The notes below the pieces were generated by a model, which worked only from the letters and a program-made list of their open reading frames with translations, did no database searches and was not told the origin of the DNA. Below, one piece after another: positions 54,146 to 63,551 of a stretch of 64,000 nucleotides of DNA (positions within the stretch are counted from its first letter, which is position 1; each line of letters begins with the position of its first letter). The stretch lies in contig NC_015562.1 of the NCBI RefSeq assembly GCF_000214415.1, positions 930,001 to 994,000 on the forward strand, in the 5' to 3' direction. The DNA comes from Methanotorris igneus Kol 5. Lineage in GTDB: Archaea; AGJL01; Methanococci; Methanococcales; Methanococcaceae. A program made the position numbers and the translations under genes.

Positions 54146-54829
54146 TTAGCAGCCATTCCCTTTAACAACCCATAATTTAACAATTTCAACACATTCTTTA
54201 ATAGTTTGGTTTAAAATTTTCTCTCCAAGTTTTTTGTCTATTTTAACACCCTCTTTCTCAACAACCTTTGCCTCCTCATCTATAAATTTGTTATTTTCCC
54301 TCGCCTCTTTTAATCCAACCATGCCAATTTCAGGGTATTTATTGAAAGTATGCTCATCCAGTTTATTTTCATCAACTATTCCAACAACATAACCAACAGA
54401 AACCTCCTCAGTTGCGGCATGGGTAAATGTTATGTTCTTCATCTTTATCTCAACATCAAACTCCTTTTCTAAGTTTTCCAAAAACCCTTTAATTAAAACG
54501 TTCCCTCCATGACAATTAACAATCAAAAACTTCTTTATACCTATTTTTTTACCCTCCTTTACCAAAAATTTTATAAAATCAACAACTTCCTCTGGTGTAT
54601 TATGTATTCCATGTTTAACATAATGATATTCTGTTGAAGGAATAACTACCCCTAAAAACTTTGCTCCTGTCAAAATAGCAGTTTTTAAAGCAATATATGA
54701 GGCAATCTTTGCATCTGTGTCTATTGGTAGAGCAGAACCATGATTCTCCAAAAAAGAGCCAAGTGCAATTATGCCAATTTCATGAACCTTCTCATCTATT
54801 ATTTTTCCAGAAGATAACCTCAACTGCAT
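54146..54829 (-). CDS. arfB: Creatininase-family deformylase (ArfB-like)
   Basis: The 227-residue protein shows [21 protein letters not shown] and [12 protein letters not shown], the creatininase-family metal-binding motifs. In methanogens this family includes ArfB, which removes formyl from the ring-opened GTP product in flavin and F420 synthesis. The size and sequence fit that member. The start follows a TGGGATAAG context. Confidence 0.83.
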   Translation of the reverse strand: MQLRLSSGKIIDEKVHEIGIIALGSFLENHGSALPIDTDAKIASYIALKTAILTGAKFLGVVIPSTEYHYVKHGIHNTPEEVVDFIKFLVKEGKKIGIKKFLIVNCHGGNVLIKGFLENLEKEFDVEIKMKNITFTHAATEEVSVGYVVGIVDENKLDEHTFNKYPEIGMVGLKEARENNKFIDEEAKVVEKEGVKIDKKLGEKILNQTIKECVEIVKLWVVKGNGC

Positions 54830-54843
54830 CTTATCCCAAAAAA

Positions 54844-55008
54844 TTAATTTTTATTCTTTAAGGATTTTTTAAGCATCCTTCTATATTTTCCGTATCTATC
54901 CTCCAGAGAAAACTTTGGAGGCTTTGGAACCATAGTCTTTTCTCCACAATTGGGACAAAGTTCTTTTAAAGTATATCTCCCACATTTTAAGCATTTTTTC
55001 ATTCTCAT
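54844..55008 (-). CDS. nop10: H/ACA RNP protein Nop10
   Basis: The protein has 54 residues. [19 protein letters not shown] is the Nop10 zinc ribbon, followed by [20 protein letters not shown]. It binds Cbf5 in pseudouridylation complexes. ATG 55008 is chosen because GTGA lies four bases before it. ATG 55002 is the alternative. It is followed on the same strand by arfB. Confidence 0.92.
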   Translation of the reverse strand: MRMKKCLKCGRYTLKELCPNCGEKTMVPKPPKFSLEDRYGKYRRMLKKSLKNKN

Positions 55009-55092
55009 TGTCTCACATTTTGAACTTATTAAAAACAAGACAAAAAGCAACTAAAATCAATTAAAATAAAAATAAAATTAATTATGATTTTC

Positions 55093-55875
55093 TTATTCTC
55101 TATAGAATTTTCCTTCCCCACCGTGTTTTTCCATGTATTCTATTGCCTTATCAGCAACCTTCTTTAAAACTTCTTCCCCACTCTTATAATCTGGAGCGAT
55201 AACCTCTATTCTATATTTTGGTGAACCAACATAGGTTATCTTAACCTCAACGTCCTCGTATGGATTTGCTTTTAAAGCATTTGTTAATGCCTTTTTAATA
55301 ATTTTAACTCCATTCGGTGCTAAGGATTTCAATTCAACAAACCCTTCAACCTTAACGTTTGTTAATTCAATGTTTTCTTTTGCAATCTCATATAATACAT
55401 CTACCCACTCTTGTGGAATATCCAAATCAGCCAATAAATCCTTACCCTCAATAACAAGGCCCTCAAAAGCACTGTAAAGTTCTCCAAACTCTTCCTCCAA
55501 CAAATAACCAACCTCTTCCCAAGCCTCTTCTAAACTTTTTCCTAACTTCTGTGCAGCCATTTCGAGCATTTTTTCTGCTCTTTGGAACCTCTTCCATTCT
55601 TGTACTTTTGCCCTTTTCTGTTGTTCAGTGACTCTCTTTAATGATAAATCTATCTGCCCTTTTTCTTTATTGACTCTCATTACTTTTGCCACAACCCTCT
55701 GGCCTTTTTTAATGTAATCCCTAATATTCTTAATCCAACCTGATGAAACTTCTGAAATGTGTACCATCCCTTCCTTCCCAGGGTATTCTAAGAGCTCAAC
55801 AAATGCCCCAAATGGTTTAACATCAATAACTGTTCCAATGACTATATCTCCCTCTTCTGGAAAATCTCTTCTCAT
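55093..55875 (-). CDS. eif2a: Translation initiation factor aIF2 subunit alpha
   Basis: The 260-residue protein begins RRDFPEEGDIVIGTVIDVKPFGAFVELLEYPGKEGMVHISEVS, the S1 domain. A helical domain and the C-terminal alpha/beta domain that contacts the gamma subunit follow. It is part of the aIF2 trimer that delivers Met-tRNAi. ATG 55875 follows GGAGGTGTTTTT. The GTG upstream at 55917 was rejected. Confidence 0.94.
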   Translation of the reverse strand: MRRDFPEEGDIVIGTVIDVKPFGAFVELLEYPGKEGMVHISEVSSGWIKNIRDYIKKGQRVVAKVMRVNKEKGQIDLSLKRVTEQQKRAKVQEWKRFQRAEKMLEMAAQKLGKSLEEAWEEVGYLLEEEFGELYSAFEGLVIEGKDLLADLDIPQEWVDVLYEIAKENIELTNVKVEGFVELKSLAPNGVKIIKKALTNALKANPYEDVEVKITYVGSPKYRIEVIAPDYKSGEEVLKKVADKAIEYMEKHGGEGKFYRE

Positions 55876-56120
55876 AAAAACACCTCCAATAATAACAATT
55901 TTTGATAACAAAACCATCTAATTACCAATTAAATTTAGTTTTTGATTATACTTAAATTTTAAAGCCAAACATATATAAATATTTCTTAGATTTTTTATTT
56001 TCTCAAAATGTACTTCAAAAAAACATGATTTCCAAAAATACAGCAACAACAACCAAAAATAAAAGAAAAACCTTTAAATTTCTAATTAAAACAAAAGAGC
56101 CAAATAAAAAGATAAAAAAA

Positions 56121-56306
56121 TTATCCTAAGACTTCTAAAATTTTTGCCTTGATTAATCCTTTTGATGCTCTTGGCTCTGCTAATACTTTACCGCAAACTA
56201 AACATTTTACAACTGTTGAAGGGCACCCAAATATTACTTGCTCGTTGTTGCACTCTGGGCATTGGACTTTTAAAAATTTACTTCTTGGTGTTGGTATCAA
56301 GTCCAT
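56121..56306 (-). CDS. rps27e: Ribosomal protein S27e (eS27)
   Basis: The 61-residue protein has the zinc ribbon [20 protein letters not shown] plus LVCGKVL. It is a small-subunit protein. It lies directly after L44e in the usual archaeal L44e-S27e-aIF2-alpha-Nop10 order. The start follows AAGGTGGGAGC. Confidence 0.95.
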   Translation of the reverse strand: MDLIPTPRSKFLKVQCPECNNEQVIFGCPSTVVKCLVCGKVLAEPRASKGLIKAKILEVLG

Positions 56307-56360
56307 GCTCCCACCTTGTTTAATTTAATTTTTAGTGTTTCTACATATTAAATTACAAAT

Positions 56361-56642
56361 TTACTCTACTAATTCAAATTTACTTACCCTAAATCCACCA
56401 TTTGCTCTTGTGTGCATCTTACCGCAAACTGTACATTTGTATCTTAAGTCCAACTTCTTTGTTGGCTTAGCGTTGTCTGGTAAAGGTCTTGGGTAACCTC
56501 CATAACCTCTTAAAACTCTTCTGAATTGTCTTTGACCCCAAGTTAATTCACTTGCTTTTCTCTTTTTTGCTCTCTCTACAATGTGCTCTGTGTGTTTTTT
56601 ACAGTATGGACAGTATCTTCTTATCCTTTTTTTCATTTTCAT
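56361..56642 (-). CDS. rpl44e: Ribosomal protein L44e (eL42)
   Basis: The 93-residue basic protein has zinc Cys pairs YCPYCKKHT (about residues 10-18) and [10 protein letters not shown] (about 69-78), plus the family motif [16 protein letters not shown]. It sits near the ribosomal E site. ATG 56642 follows GGTGAATGTTT. The 56648 ATG touches the ribosome site. Confidence 0.94.
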   Translation of the reverse strand: MKMKKRIRRYCPYCKKHTEHIVERAKKRKASELTWGQRQFRRVLRGYGGYPRPLPDNAKPTKKLDLRYKCTVCGKMHTRANGGFRVSKFELVE

Positions 56643-57252
56643 AAACATTCACCTTCTTCACTATATTGTGTTTCTCCAAAATCGTTGCTATCTCCCTGTT
56701 TAATGCTACAACATCATTCTTCTTTAACATATAACAATAATCCCCATCTGTAAAAGCAGGGAAGTTATGAATAACCCTTACAACATCAATATCTTTTTTT
56801 ATATTTATATGTTTTGGTTGTGCATTTACATTCTCAATATCCCTACTAACATCCTCACCAACTTCTTCGTTTTCTCCATCCTCAAAATTTTCATAACTTT
56901 CTTCTATGGTATCATCAAACCCCAAATCCTCCCCTACAACCTCATCTTCAACATTTTCTTCAATCAAATCCTCAGTTTTAGGAACTTCTTCTTCCTTTTT
57001 ATACTCGATATCTTCAATGAGACTTAAAATCTCCCTCTCTTCTTCCAACAAATTTGTTCTGTCTCCATAAAGTGCCTTATATATCCTTAATTTTCTCAGT
57101 TCCCTTAGATAATATTTGGCCCTTTCCACCTCTTTTTCATCATCATTATTTTTTAGATACTCCCTTGCATCTTCATAAAAATTTTCGGAAAGATTTAGCA
57201 AATCATCAGATTTTATCTCCTCAAAAAATAAATTTTTTATTTTTTCATACAT
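56599..57252 (-). CDS. Archaeal GINS complex subunit (Gins51-type)
   Basis: The protein has 217 residues. The N-terminal helical part ([32 protein letters not shown]) is followed by an acidic linker. A C-terminal beta domain [24 protein letters not shown] is typical of archaeal GINS. It bridges MCM helicase and polymerase/RecJ at forks. Its 3' end overlaps L44e by about 44 nt, and it lies next to PCNA, both at the replication fork. Confidence 0.85.
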   Translation of the reverse strand: MYEKIKNLFFEEIKSDDLLNLSENFYEDAREYLKNNDDEKEVERAKYYLRELRKLRIYKALYGDRTNLLEEEREILSLIEDIEYKKEEEVPKTEDLIEENVEDEVVGEDLGFDDTIEESYENFEDGENEEVGEDVSRDIENVNAQPKHINIKKDIDVVRVIHNFPAFTDGDYCYMLKKNDVVALNREIATILEKHNIVKKVNVYENEKKDKKILSIL

Positions 57253-57293
57253 AACAACCACAATTTGGATTTATATAAAAAAGGTAAAAAGGA

Positions 57294-58037
57294 TTATGAT
57301 TCGATCCTTGGAGCGAGTAAAAATGTCAAATTAGCTCCAGCAACATCATACTCAATCTTAACAGGCATGTCTGTTCCCAAGTATATTTTTAAAATATCAC
57401 TTGATGATGCTGCCTTTGTCATATCTCTTAAATACTCAAGGTTGAAAGTGCTCTTTGCATTTTCTCCAATGTTCATGCTGATAATACTCTCACTATCTTC
57501 CTCAAAGATTGTCTCACTCTCGTTCAAATCCCCTTTTGCATAAACAATGAACTTACCATCCTCAACTTTTAAAGTTACATGGTCATTTACCAAATCCGCA
57601 TCCTTCAACGCATCAACAAATGGACCTGCTTTAATTAAGATTTCATTTGGATACTCAATATCTGGAACTTGGAGGTTTGATGATGAGACATCATACAAAG
57701 CGAGGGCAAATTTTCTTGTAGCAGCCCCTTTAAATATCACATTTAATTTATTTTTCTCTTCATCCAACTCCAAAATTAACTTGTCTTTTGCCTTTGCCCT
57801 ATTCATTATCTTTTTAAATGCCTCTAAGTCAACACCGATATCATGAACGTCTGCCTCATATTCCTCAAATGCCTCTTTTGGTATATCTATACTTACTAAG
57901 GCAACATGACTTGGATCCATTGCCCTCGCTTTTATACCCTCTTCATTAACTTCAAAGCAAATCTCATCTAAAAGATTGCTTGCGGCATCTATAACCTTTT
58001 TGAATTCCTTAGCTTCACTAATTACTGCCCTAAACAT
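57294..58037 (-). CDS. pcn: DNA polymerase sliding clamp (PCNA)
   Basis: The 247-residue protein has the PCNA fold. [34 protein letters not shown] opens it, followed by the [14 protein letters not shown] loop and the C-terminal [11 protein letters not shown]. It is a homotrimeric processivity clamp for replicative polymerases. Its start follows TAGGTGAGATT. It is transcribed toward the GINS gene. Confidence 0.96.
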   Translation of the reverse strand: MFRAVISEAKEFKKVIDAASNLLDEICFEVNEEGIKARAMDPSHVALVSIDIPKEAFEEYEADVHDIGVDLEAFKKIMNRAKAKDKLILELDEEKNKLNVIFKGAATRKFALALYDVSSSNLQVPDIEYPNEILIKAGPFVDALKDADLVNDHVTLKVEDGKFIVYAKGDLNESETIFEEDSESIISMNIGENAKSTFNLEYLRDMTKAASSSDILKIYLGTDMPVKIEYDVAGANLTFLLAPRIES

Positions 58038-58169
58038 AATCTCACCTATATCACTAAGACTAAAAGAAATTGACTATATTTTTAGTTTTTACTTAATTTT
58101 TTAATACTTAGTTTTTAATATAATAATTCCACAACACACTTTTATATGTTTTTGTTTTTTGAAAAATAT

Positions 58170-58412
58170 AGGGTAGTTTGCATTTATAAATGACCACAAT
58201 TTTCAATGAAATAAAAAGATAAATTATTCTCTAACACCTTTAAAAAAGGTTCGAGCAGCGAAAACTCCACAGAAGTTTTCGCCTAAACTCTTAGCGCACA
58301 CAACTATAAATGACATTTAGCATAACTCAAATTCAAATTAGAATTTTATTAAATTTGCTTAGAAATTGAAATTTAAGATTTGTGGATGTGTTATATTTCG
58401 TAGAACGACTAT
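58170..58412. mobile_element. MITE-like elements between lysR and PCNA gene
   Basis: CTTAGCGCACACAACTATAA (about 58290-58309) is an inverted-repeat-family right end. Next to it, GCGAAAACTCC-acag-AAGTTTTCGC and a GGTTCGAGC hairpin match, inverted, the element at 8731. CGTAGAACGACTATA (58398-58412) is another end of the TATAGTCGTTCTGC subtype. Nested or fused copies are inferred. No gene is present in the 486-nt gap. Confidence 0.65.
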
Positions 58413-58523
58413 ACTTTATTAGATTAGGAACACTATAAAATTTTATGCATAATTATTGTTTTTTAAAAATTTTATTATTGTAGTTAAATAAGTGTAAAAA
58501 ACTACAAACGGACTATAATAATG

Positions 58524-59411
58524 TTATTCAGATACAAAATCCCAGAAAGATTTAACAGCACTTGGATTTTTTGGTCTCTTTCCTTTTACTAAGTATAGAT
58601 ACCTTGTTAAATCCAAATCTTCAACAGGAACTATTTTAACCAATCCTGCCTCTGCGGCTTTCTTTGCAGCAATCTCTGATATTATACTTATTCCATAACC
58701 TTCTGAAACAGCAGTTATAACAGAAGAAGTACTACCCAAACTCATAACAACATGCAAATCCATTATTGAATATCCTCTATCTTGGAGAGCATTTATTATC
58801 ACTTCTCTTGTACCAGAACCTTTTTCTCTATCTATATAATCCTCTTTTAAGATATCAGATAATGTTGCCACTCCTTTCTTAGCAAGTGGATGATTTGGAG
58901 GAACAATTAAAACAAGCCTATCCTTCCCTATAACAACATAATCATAATTTTTATCATATAAATGCCCAACAGCAGCAATATCTGCACTACCTTCTTCAAG
59001 CATTTTGAAGCATTTCTCTGAATCAGTTATGGTTATTTCGAAGTCAACATCCTTAAATTCTTTCCTATACTCTCTTATAATACTTGGAAGTATATGTTCT
59101 CCAGGTGTTGTACTTGCTGCAACCCTTATTGTTCCCTCTGGATGCTCATGTAAAATTCTCATCTGTTGCTTAGCATTGTTTATGTAATCCAATATCTTTT
59201 CAGAGTGTTCATACAATATTTTTCCTTCTGGAGTTAAATCCACACCTTCAGGTGTCCTTAAAAATAACTGAGCATCAAAAAACTTCTCCAATGCTGCTAT
59301 ATGATTACTTACAGTCCCTTGCGTAACCCCAAGTTTCTTTGCGGCCTTTGAAAAGCTTTTTGTCTTAGCAGCAACAAGGAATGTTTGGAAGTAACTTATC
59401 TTTGGATCCAT
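58524..59411 (-). CDS. LysR-family transcriptional regulator
   Basis: The protein has 295 residues. The N-terminal winged HTH SYFQTFLVAAKTKSFSKAAKKLGVTQGTVSNHIAALEKFF spans about residues 5-44 and is followed by the two-lobed effector-binding domain (RVAASTTPGEHILPS, DREKGSGTREVI). LysR proteins bind a small ligand and control nearby promoters. The divergent PLP-enzyme gene at 59510 is a candidate target, with about 100 nt between starts. ATG 59411 follows GGTGGTTAAA. Confidence 0.9.
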   Translation of the reverse strand: MDPKISYFQTFLVAAKTKSFSKAAKKLGVTQGTVSNHIAALEKFFDAQLFLRTPEGVDLTPEGKILYEHSEKILDYINNAKQQMRILHEHPEGTIRVAASTTPGEHILPSIIREYRKEFKDVDFEITITDSEKCFKMLEEGSADIAAVGHLYDKNYDYVVIGKDRLVLIVPPNHPLAKKGVATLSDILKEDYIDREKGSGTREVIINALQDRGYSIMDLHVVMSLGSTSSVITAVSEGYGISIISEIAAKKAAEAGLVKIVPVEDLDLTRYLYLVKGKRPKNPSAVKSFWDFVSE

Positions 59412-59509
59412 TTTAACCACCATGATGATCTAATTAGGATATGAATGTAACATTAATATTGTTGTATTCATTATTAGAAAAACTAATATATAAACTTATG
59501 GTGATAATT

Positions 59510-60475
59510 ATGATAATACCTCACAGAACCCCATGTTTAGAAGGTAAAATAAATGTAGAGGGAGAGGAAGAGCATTTAAAATTAGTTTTGTCTCATTTAC
59601 TAAAAAAAAGGAAAAATGAAGATAATATAAAAATTTTACCTTCTGGAAATGCTGCTATTTTCATAGCATCAAAAATAGTAAAAGATATTCTTGGAGAAGG
59701 AAACATCCTTATTCCCGACATGGGTGGTTGGAGAGGATTCCTAAGATATCCAAAAATGCTAAACCTAAATCCCATAAAAATAAAAACAAATCTTGGAGTT
59801 GTAGATATTGAAGAATTAATAAGTAGTATTGAAAAATACAATCCAAAAGCACTATTTTTAACATCTCTTGCTGGATATCTTGCACCCCAACCATTAAAAG
59901 AAATAAAAAAGGTTTGTGAAGAGTTTGGAATTTTGTTTGTGGAGGATGTCTCTGGAAAAATAGGGGATGATTGTGGGTATGGGGACATAGTTGTATGTTC
60001 AATGGGAAGTCCAAAAATTATAAACTGCGAGTATGGTGGATTTTTGGCATTTGATGAAGAAATAAAGGAAGAATTAAAAAAAGTAAATAAATTAGATGAG
60101 CTAAATGCATTGATTAAAACATACAAAGTCCCAAATTTCTTTGGTTTGATGAAAGAAGAGGCAAAAAATGCAAAAAAAGTATATAAAAAATGCGTCTATT
60201 TCTCAAACATCATAAAAAGTGAAATGGAGAATGCATACTTCAAAGATAAAGATGGGGTCTGTGTATTCTTAGAATATGAAAATCCTCGCGAGGTTGCAAA
60301 ATTTGTAGATAGTCGTGTAAAATTAGACAATGGAAAATCTATAATCACAAAATGTCCACTATACGATAGAATCCTTAGAAATGGAATTGTTGTGGAGATA
60401 AAAAAGATGGATGTTTTAAATATTGATAAAGATAACATCATCGAAATTGTAAACATACTAAAAAAGCAAATCTAA
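59510..60475 (+). CDS. PLP-dependent (DegT/aspartate-aminotransferase fold) enzyme
   Basis: The 321-residue protein is a fold-type I PLP enzyme. IKILPSGNAAIFIASKIVKDIL binds the phosphate end, LFVEDVSGKIGDDCGYGDIVVCSMGSPKIINCEYGG holds the cofactor Asp and the likely Schiff-base Lys (in GSPK). This resembles DegT-type aminotransferases, but the reaction is unknown. ATG 59510 follows ATGGTGATAATT. An upstream extension to 59441 was rejected. It is divergent from lysR. Confidence 0.75.
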   Translation: MIIPHRTPCLEGKINVEGEEEHLKLVLSHLLKKRKNEDNIKILPSGNAAIFIASKIVKDILGEGNILIPDMGGWRGFLRYPKMLNLNPIKIKTNLGVVDIEELISSIEKYNPKALFLTSLAGYLAPQPLKEIKKVCEEFGILFVEDVSGKIGDDCGYGDIVVCSMGSPKIINCEYGGFLAFDEEIKEELKKVNKLDELNALIKTYKVPNFFGLMKEEAKNAKKVYKKCVYFSNIIKSEMENAYFKDKDGVCVFLEYENPREVAKFVDSRVKLDNGKSIITKCPLYDRILRNGIVVEIKKMDVLNIDKDNIIEIVNILKKQI

Positions 60476-60551
60476 AAAAAGCAAATTTAAATTAATTTTA
60501 AATTGTGATAAAAATGAAGAGCAAACATTAATATTGCAATATCGGTGTAGG

Positions 60552-60573
60552 ATAGCACCCCCCACCTCACTGC
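60552..60573. repeat. Copy of part of the GC-rich island repeat
   Basis: ATAGCACCCCCCACCTCACTGCC includes 16 nt that are the exact reverse complement of 1750-1765. It lies in the convergent gap between the PLP enzyme and FIST gene, which otherwise shows nothing. Confidence 0.6.
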
Positions 60574-60706
60574 CAAATTAAAAAATTGAGCACCCCCATA
60601 TTATACATAACCCTATTTTTCGTATATATACTTTTCTATTTTTTTTCATTTTCGTAAAATCTGAAAAATGGCGACAATGTAATAAACATTAACAAAACTA
60701 AATATA

Positions 60707-62305
60707 TTATAATTTAGATAATAATTCCTTTCTTTTTTTCTTTTTGAAATGATATTGATTTTCCAACTCTAAGTGTATTCGTTCTAAAACCTCTTTTAAA
60801 TTGTCAATATAAAATTTTTTTGGTTTTCCTTCATCTGAACGTATTATACCCCTATTTTCCAATTCATTCAGGATTTGATAGAGTTTCGTTTGGGATATAC
60901 GAACTTTTTCCAACATTTCCTTTGCTGTTAATTTTTTGCCAATAAGCAGAGAAATTACTTCAACTTCATCATCCGAAAATTCAAAATATTTTAACTCTTC
61001 TTTCCAATTTATTCTTTCATCAGCCGAATCTATTACCAACCCCACGAAAGTTAAAGTATTATGGTAAGACAACGTGCCTTTTATTATGCTCTCACCATAA
61101 CTCAAAAATCCAACACTACACTGTCCCCACAAATTTTCCTTAATATTTAGTGATGGCCGCTGAAAAATACTGTTATTTTCAGGGGGCTGTAAGGTATTTC
61201 CGCTTGTGGTTTGAATCCTACAAATTCTTCCACTTATAGAATTTTCTATAACCCACCTACATGCACAATCAATTACAAATATTATTGGGTTTTTAAATTT
61301 GTTTTTTATTTTTTCTATGGCTTCTTCTCGAGATTTTCTTGTATTTTCTGGGGTAGTCTCCATCATAACCAAAAAAGTTCCTTCTTTAACCTTGTGCATC
61401 AAAACAAGGGCATTTCCTTCAACGCTCTTTAAGAATTTTATGTGGTAGTTCCCATAAGTGTCATGAACACCTAACGGATACAACAAGGCAAGATCAAGAT
61501 TTTTGAAGTTTTGTGGTTTAAATTTTTTAACGATCTCTTCATAGGGGATTTTCGTATGGTCACTTATCATTTTTGCATATACTTCAAATGCAGGTTTTCC
61601 ATCAAGTTCATATACAACATTTCCTTCAGCTTTTGTAACTCTCGCATAGTATTGTGTTGGTTTATACCCATGTCCGTATATAACATCCATTTTTTTGGAA
61701 CATATACCCAAAGCCATAACTACCGAGTTTTCTAAGACCTTATCTTGGTATATTTGGAATGTCTTCTCAAACTTAAAACAATCTCCAGATGTGCCTCCAA
61801 TAATTGGGACACCACTTAAAACATTACTTATACCACCTATAATTTCATTTTCACTGTCTGAATTCCAATCAAAAAACACAAAACCAACTAATTTCTCATC
61901 TAACGAGATTCTTGAACTGATATTCTTTAATTTTTTTAATACGCTCTTTGCCAAAGAAATTCCAAGATTTTTTGAATCATTATTATTAATTTTCTTATAT
62001 TCAATAGCCATTTTACAATATTCATCAAACACTATTAACAATGCCCCATTTTGGGTAAATTTATGTTCAGAAAATTCTCCAGCAGTGGTGCAACCAATCA
62101 ACTTTGAAACATCTATCTTAGATTTTAACCCATTTAATAACTCAGCAATATCTTCTTTTTTTGTGAGTGATGTTAATAGAATCATTAGAGATGGATTTTT
62201 TATTTTGTTAGACACTTCATACGCCATATCTAATCCTGTCTTGTACGGATCTTCAATTTCTTTGTGGACGTAATACACAATCTCCCCCCACAATACTTCA
62301 AACAT
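60707..62305 (-). CDS. FIST-domain sensor with C-terminal winged-helix
   Basis: The 532-residue protein has an N-terminal FIST domain (KLIGCTTAGEFSEHKFTQNGALLIVF, GVPIIGGTSGD near residue 160), the FIST C-terminal part (YARVTKAEGNVVYELDGKPAFEVYA; CSVGFLSYGESI) and a winged helix of TrmB/MarR type (residues about 440-510, LTAKEMLEKVRISQTKLYQILNELENRGII). FIST domains probably bind small ligands such as amino acids. Linking one directly to a DNA-binding domain makes a one-component regulator. The intergenic stretch 62306-62617 shows only AT-rich sequence. Confidence 0.82.
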   Translation of the reverse strand: MFEVLWGEIVYYVHKEIEDPYKTGLDMAYEVSNKIKNPSLMILLTSLTKKEDIAELLNGLKSKIDVSKLIGCTTAGEFSEHKFTQNGALLIVFDEYCKMAIEYKKINNNDSKNLGISLAKSVLKKLKNISSRISLDEKLVGFVFFDWNSDSENEIIGGISNVLSGVPIIGGTSGDCFKFEKTFQIYQDKVLENSVVMALGICSKKMDVIYGHGYKPTQYYARVTKAEGNVVYELDGKPAFEVYAKMISDHTKIPYEEIVKKFKPQNFKNLDLALLYPLGVHDTYGNYHIKFLKSVEGNALVLMHKVKEGTFLVMMETTPENTRKSREEAIEKIKNKFKNPIIFVIDCACRWVIENSISGRICRIQTTSGNTLQPPENNSIFQRPSLNIKENLWGQCSVGFLSYGESIIKGTLSYHNTLTFVGLVIDSADERINWKEELKYFEFSDDEVEVISLLIGKKLTAKEMLEKVRISQTKLYQILNELENRGIIRSDEGKPKKFYIDNLKEVLERIHLELENQYHFKKKKRKELLSKL

Positions 62306-62617
62306 TCAAACTACTATTTTACTTTTTGATTTTCGCTTTAATAATTCTTAAGTATAATGTCTTTTATCTAAATATCATAAAATAAATTAAATATTAATAA
62401 CAATACAAGCCAAACCCAACTTTTAAAATTTTAAAAAACAATTAATAACAATCACCTAATTTCTTAACTATGATAACAACAAAAAACAAAAATTATACTC
62501 AATAAACATAGCCCAGAATGATATTACAATAAGGATATATAAAATTTACCTTAAAAATAATATATTTATATGTTTCAAGATTATAATACTGTAGAAGGTA
62601 AAAATTAAAACTTTTAT

Positions 62618-62962
62618 TTAAAATGCATTTTTGATTTTTTCAGCTGCTCTTTTCATAGATATCCTAATTAACCCCAAATTTACTTTTGCATCAGTTAAAA
62701 CTACTAAAATTCCTTCCCCAGCATCAGTCATTAAGGTTTTTCCAAATTCGCTCTCAATCATTGCTTGCTCTAATTTTCCTTGTCCAATCTCTGCAGCAGT
62801 TCTTTCCGCAGCCCCAAATGCAGCAGAAGCCATAGCACCAACTAATTCACTGTCTATGTTTGAGGGTAGTTGGGCTGCGATTACTAAACCATCCTTACCA
62901 ACAACCATAGAACCTTTTATACCCTCTGTTCTATTTAAATCTGCTAATATTCTATCAATCAT
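62618..62962 (-). CDS. Roadblock/LC7 (MglB-like) protein
   Basis: The 114-residue protein with [43 protein letters not shown] is a roadblock/LC7 domain, the partner and regulator of small Ras-like GTPases. ATG 62962 follows GAGGTGAAACGA. The GTPase gene lies 83 nt upstream on the same strand, so a GTPase-regulator pair is likely. A frameshifted relative lies at 34609. Confidence 0.88.
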   Translation of the reverse strand: MIDRILADLNRTEGIKGSMVVGKDGLVIAAQLPSNIDSELVGAMASAAFGAAERTAAEIGQGKLEQAMIESEFGKTLMTDAGEGILVVLTDAKVNLGLIRISMKRAAEKIKNAF

Positions 62963-63045
62963 TCGTTTCACCTCAAAAACAATTTTGTATATAAATATAT
63001 TTTATTTATTTATTTTTAATTTTTTATTAAATTTTTTATTTAAAG

Positions 63046-63534
63046 TTAATTAACTTGCGATAAAATACAACCTACAATTTTATCAATGCCTTCCCTATTT
63101 AATGCAGAGCCTTCAAGAATATCCACATTTAAGGATTTTAATTCATTCTTTATTTCTTCTATTTTTGATTTCTCCACGAGGTCCGTTTTATTTATAAATA
63201 TTAGATATGGAATGCCCTTATTTTTTAATGCGTCTATAATCTCTCTATCAACACCCCCCAAACTAACTGTGGCATCAATAACAAGCACAACAAAATCTGC
63301 TCCATTCAAAGCTATATCCCTCATGAACTCAAATCTCTTCTGACCGGGAGTTCCAAAGAAATGAATTTTCTTATTATTTATCTCAATAGACCCATAATCA
63401 ATTGCTACTGTTGTTCCTTTATACTCAACCTTACCAATCTTCCCTATAAGATTTTCCATCAGTGTTGTTTTCCCGACATCACTTGAACCTACTACAACAA
63501 CTTTTATTTCATTTTTTCTTTTTTCTTTTGACAT
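63046..63534 (-). CDS. Ras-like small GTPase (MglA-type)
   Basis: The protein has 162 residues. The P-loop GSSDVGKTTL (residues about 16-25), the switch II region FFGTPGQKRFEFM in place of DTAGQ, NKTD (G4) and EGSAL (G5-like) identify a small GTPase like prokaryotic MglA/SRPRB types. It probably works with the adjacent roadblock protein in polarity or signalling. The third gene upstream (63552) is 17 nt away, so they are co-transcribed. Confidence 0.88.
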   Translation of the reverse strand: MSKEKRKNEIKVVVVGSSDVGKTTLMENLIGKIGKVEYKGTTVAIDYGSIEINNKKIHFFGTPGQKRFEFMRDIALNGADFVVLVIDATVSLGGVDREIIDALKNKGIPYLIFINKTDLVEKSKIEEIKNELKSLNVDILEGSALNREGIDKIVGCILSQVN

Positions 63535-63551
63535 AATTTCCCGCTAAATTG

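Noticed and set aside
57547-57846. Plus-strand frames over PCNA
   Set aside because: Ser/Phe-rich shadow translations of the minus-strand pcn gene.
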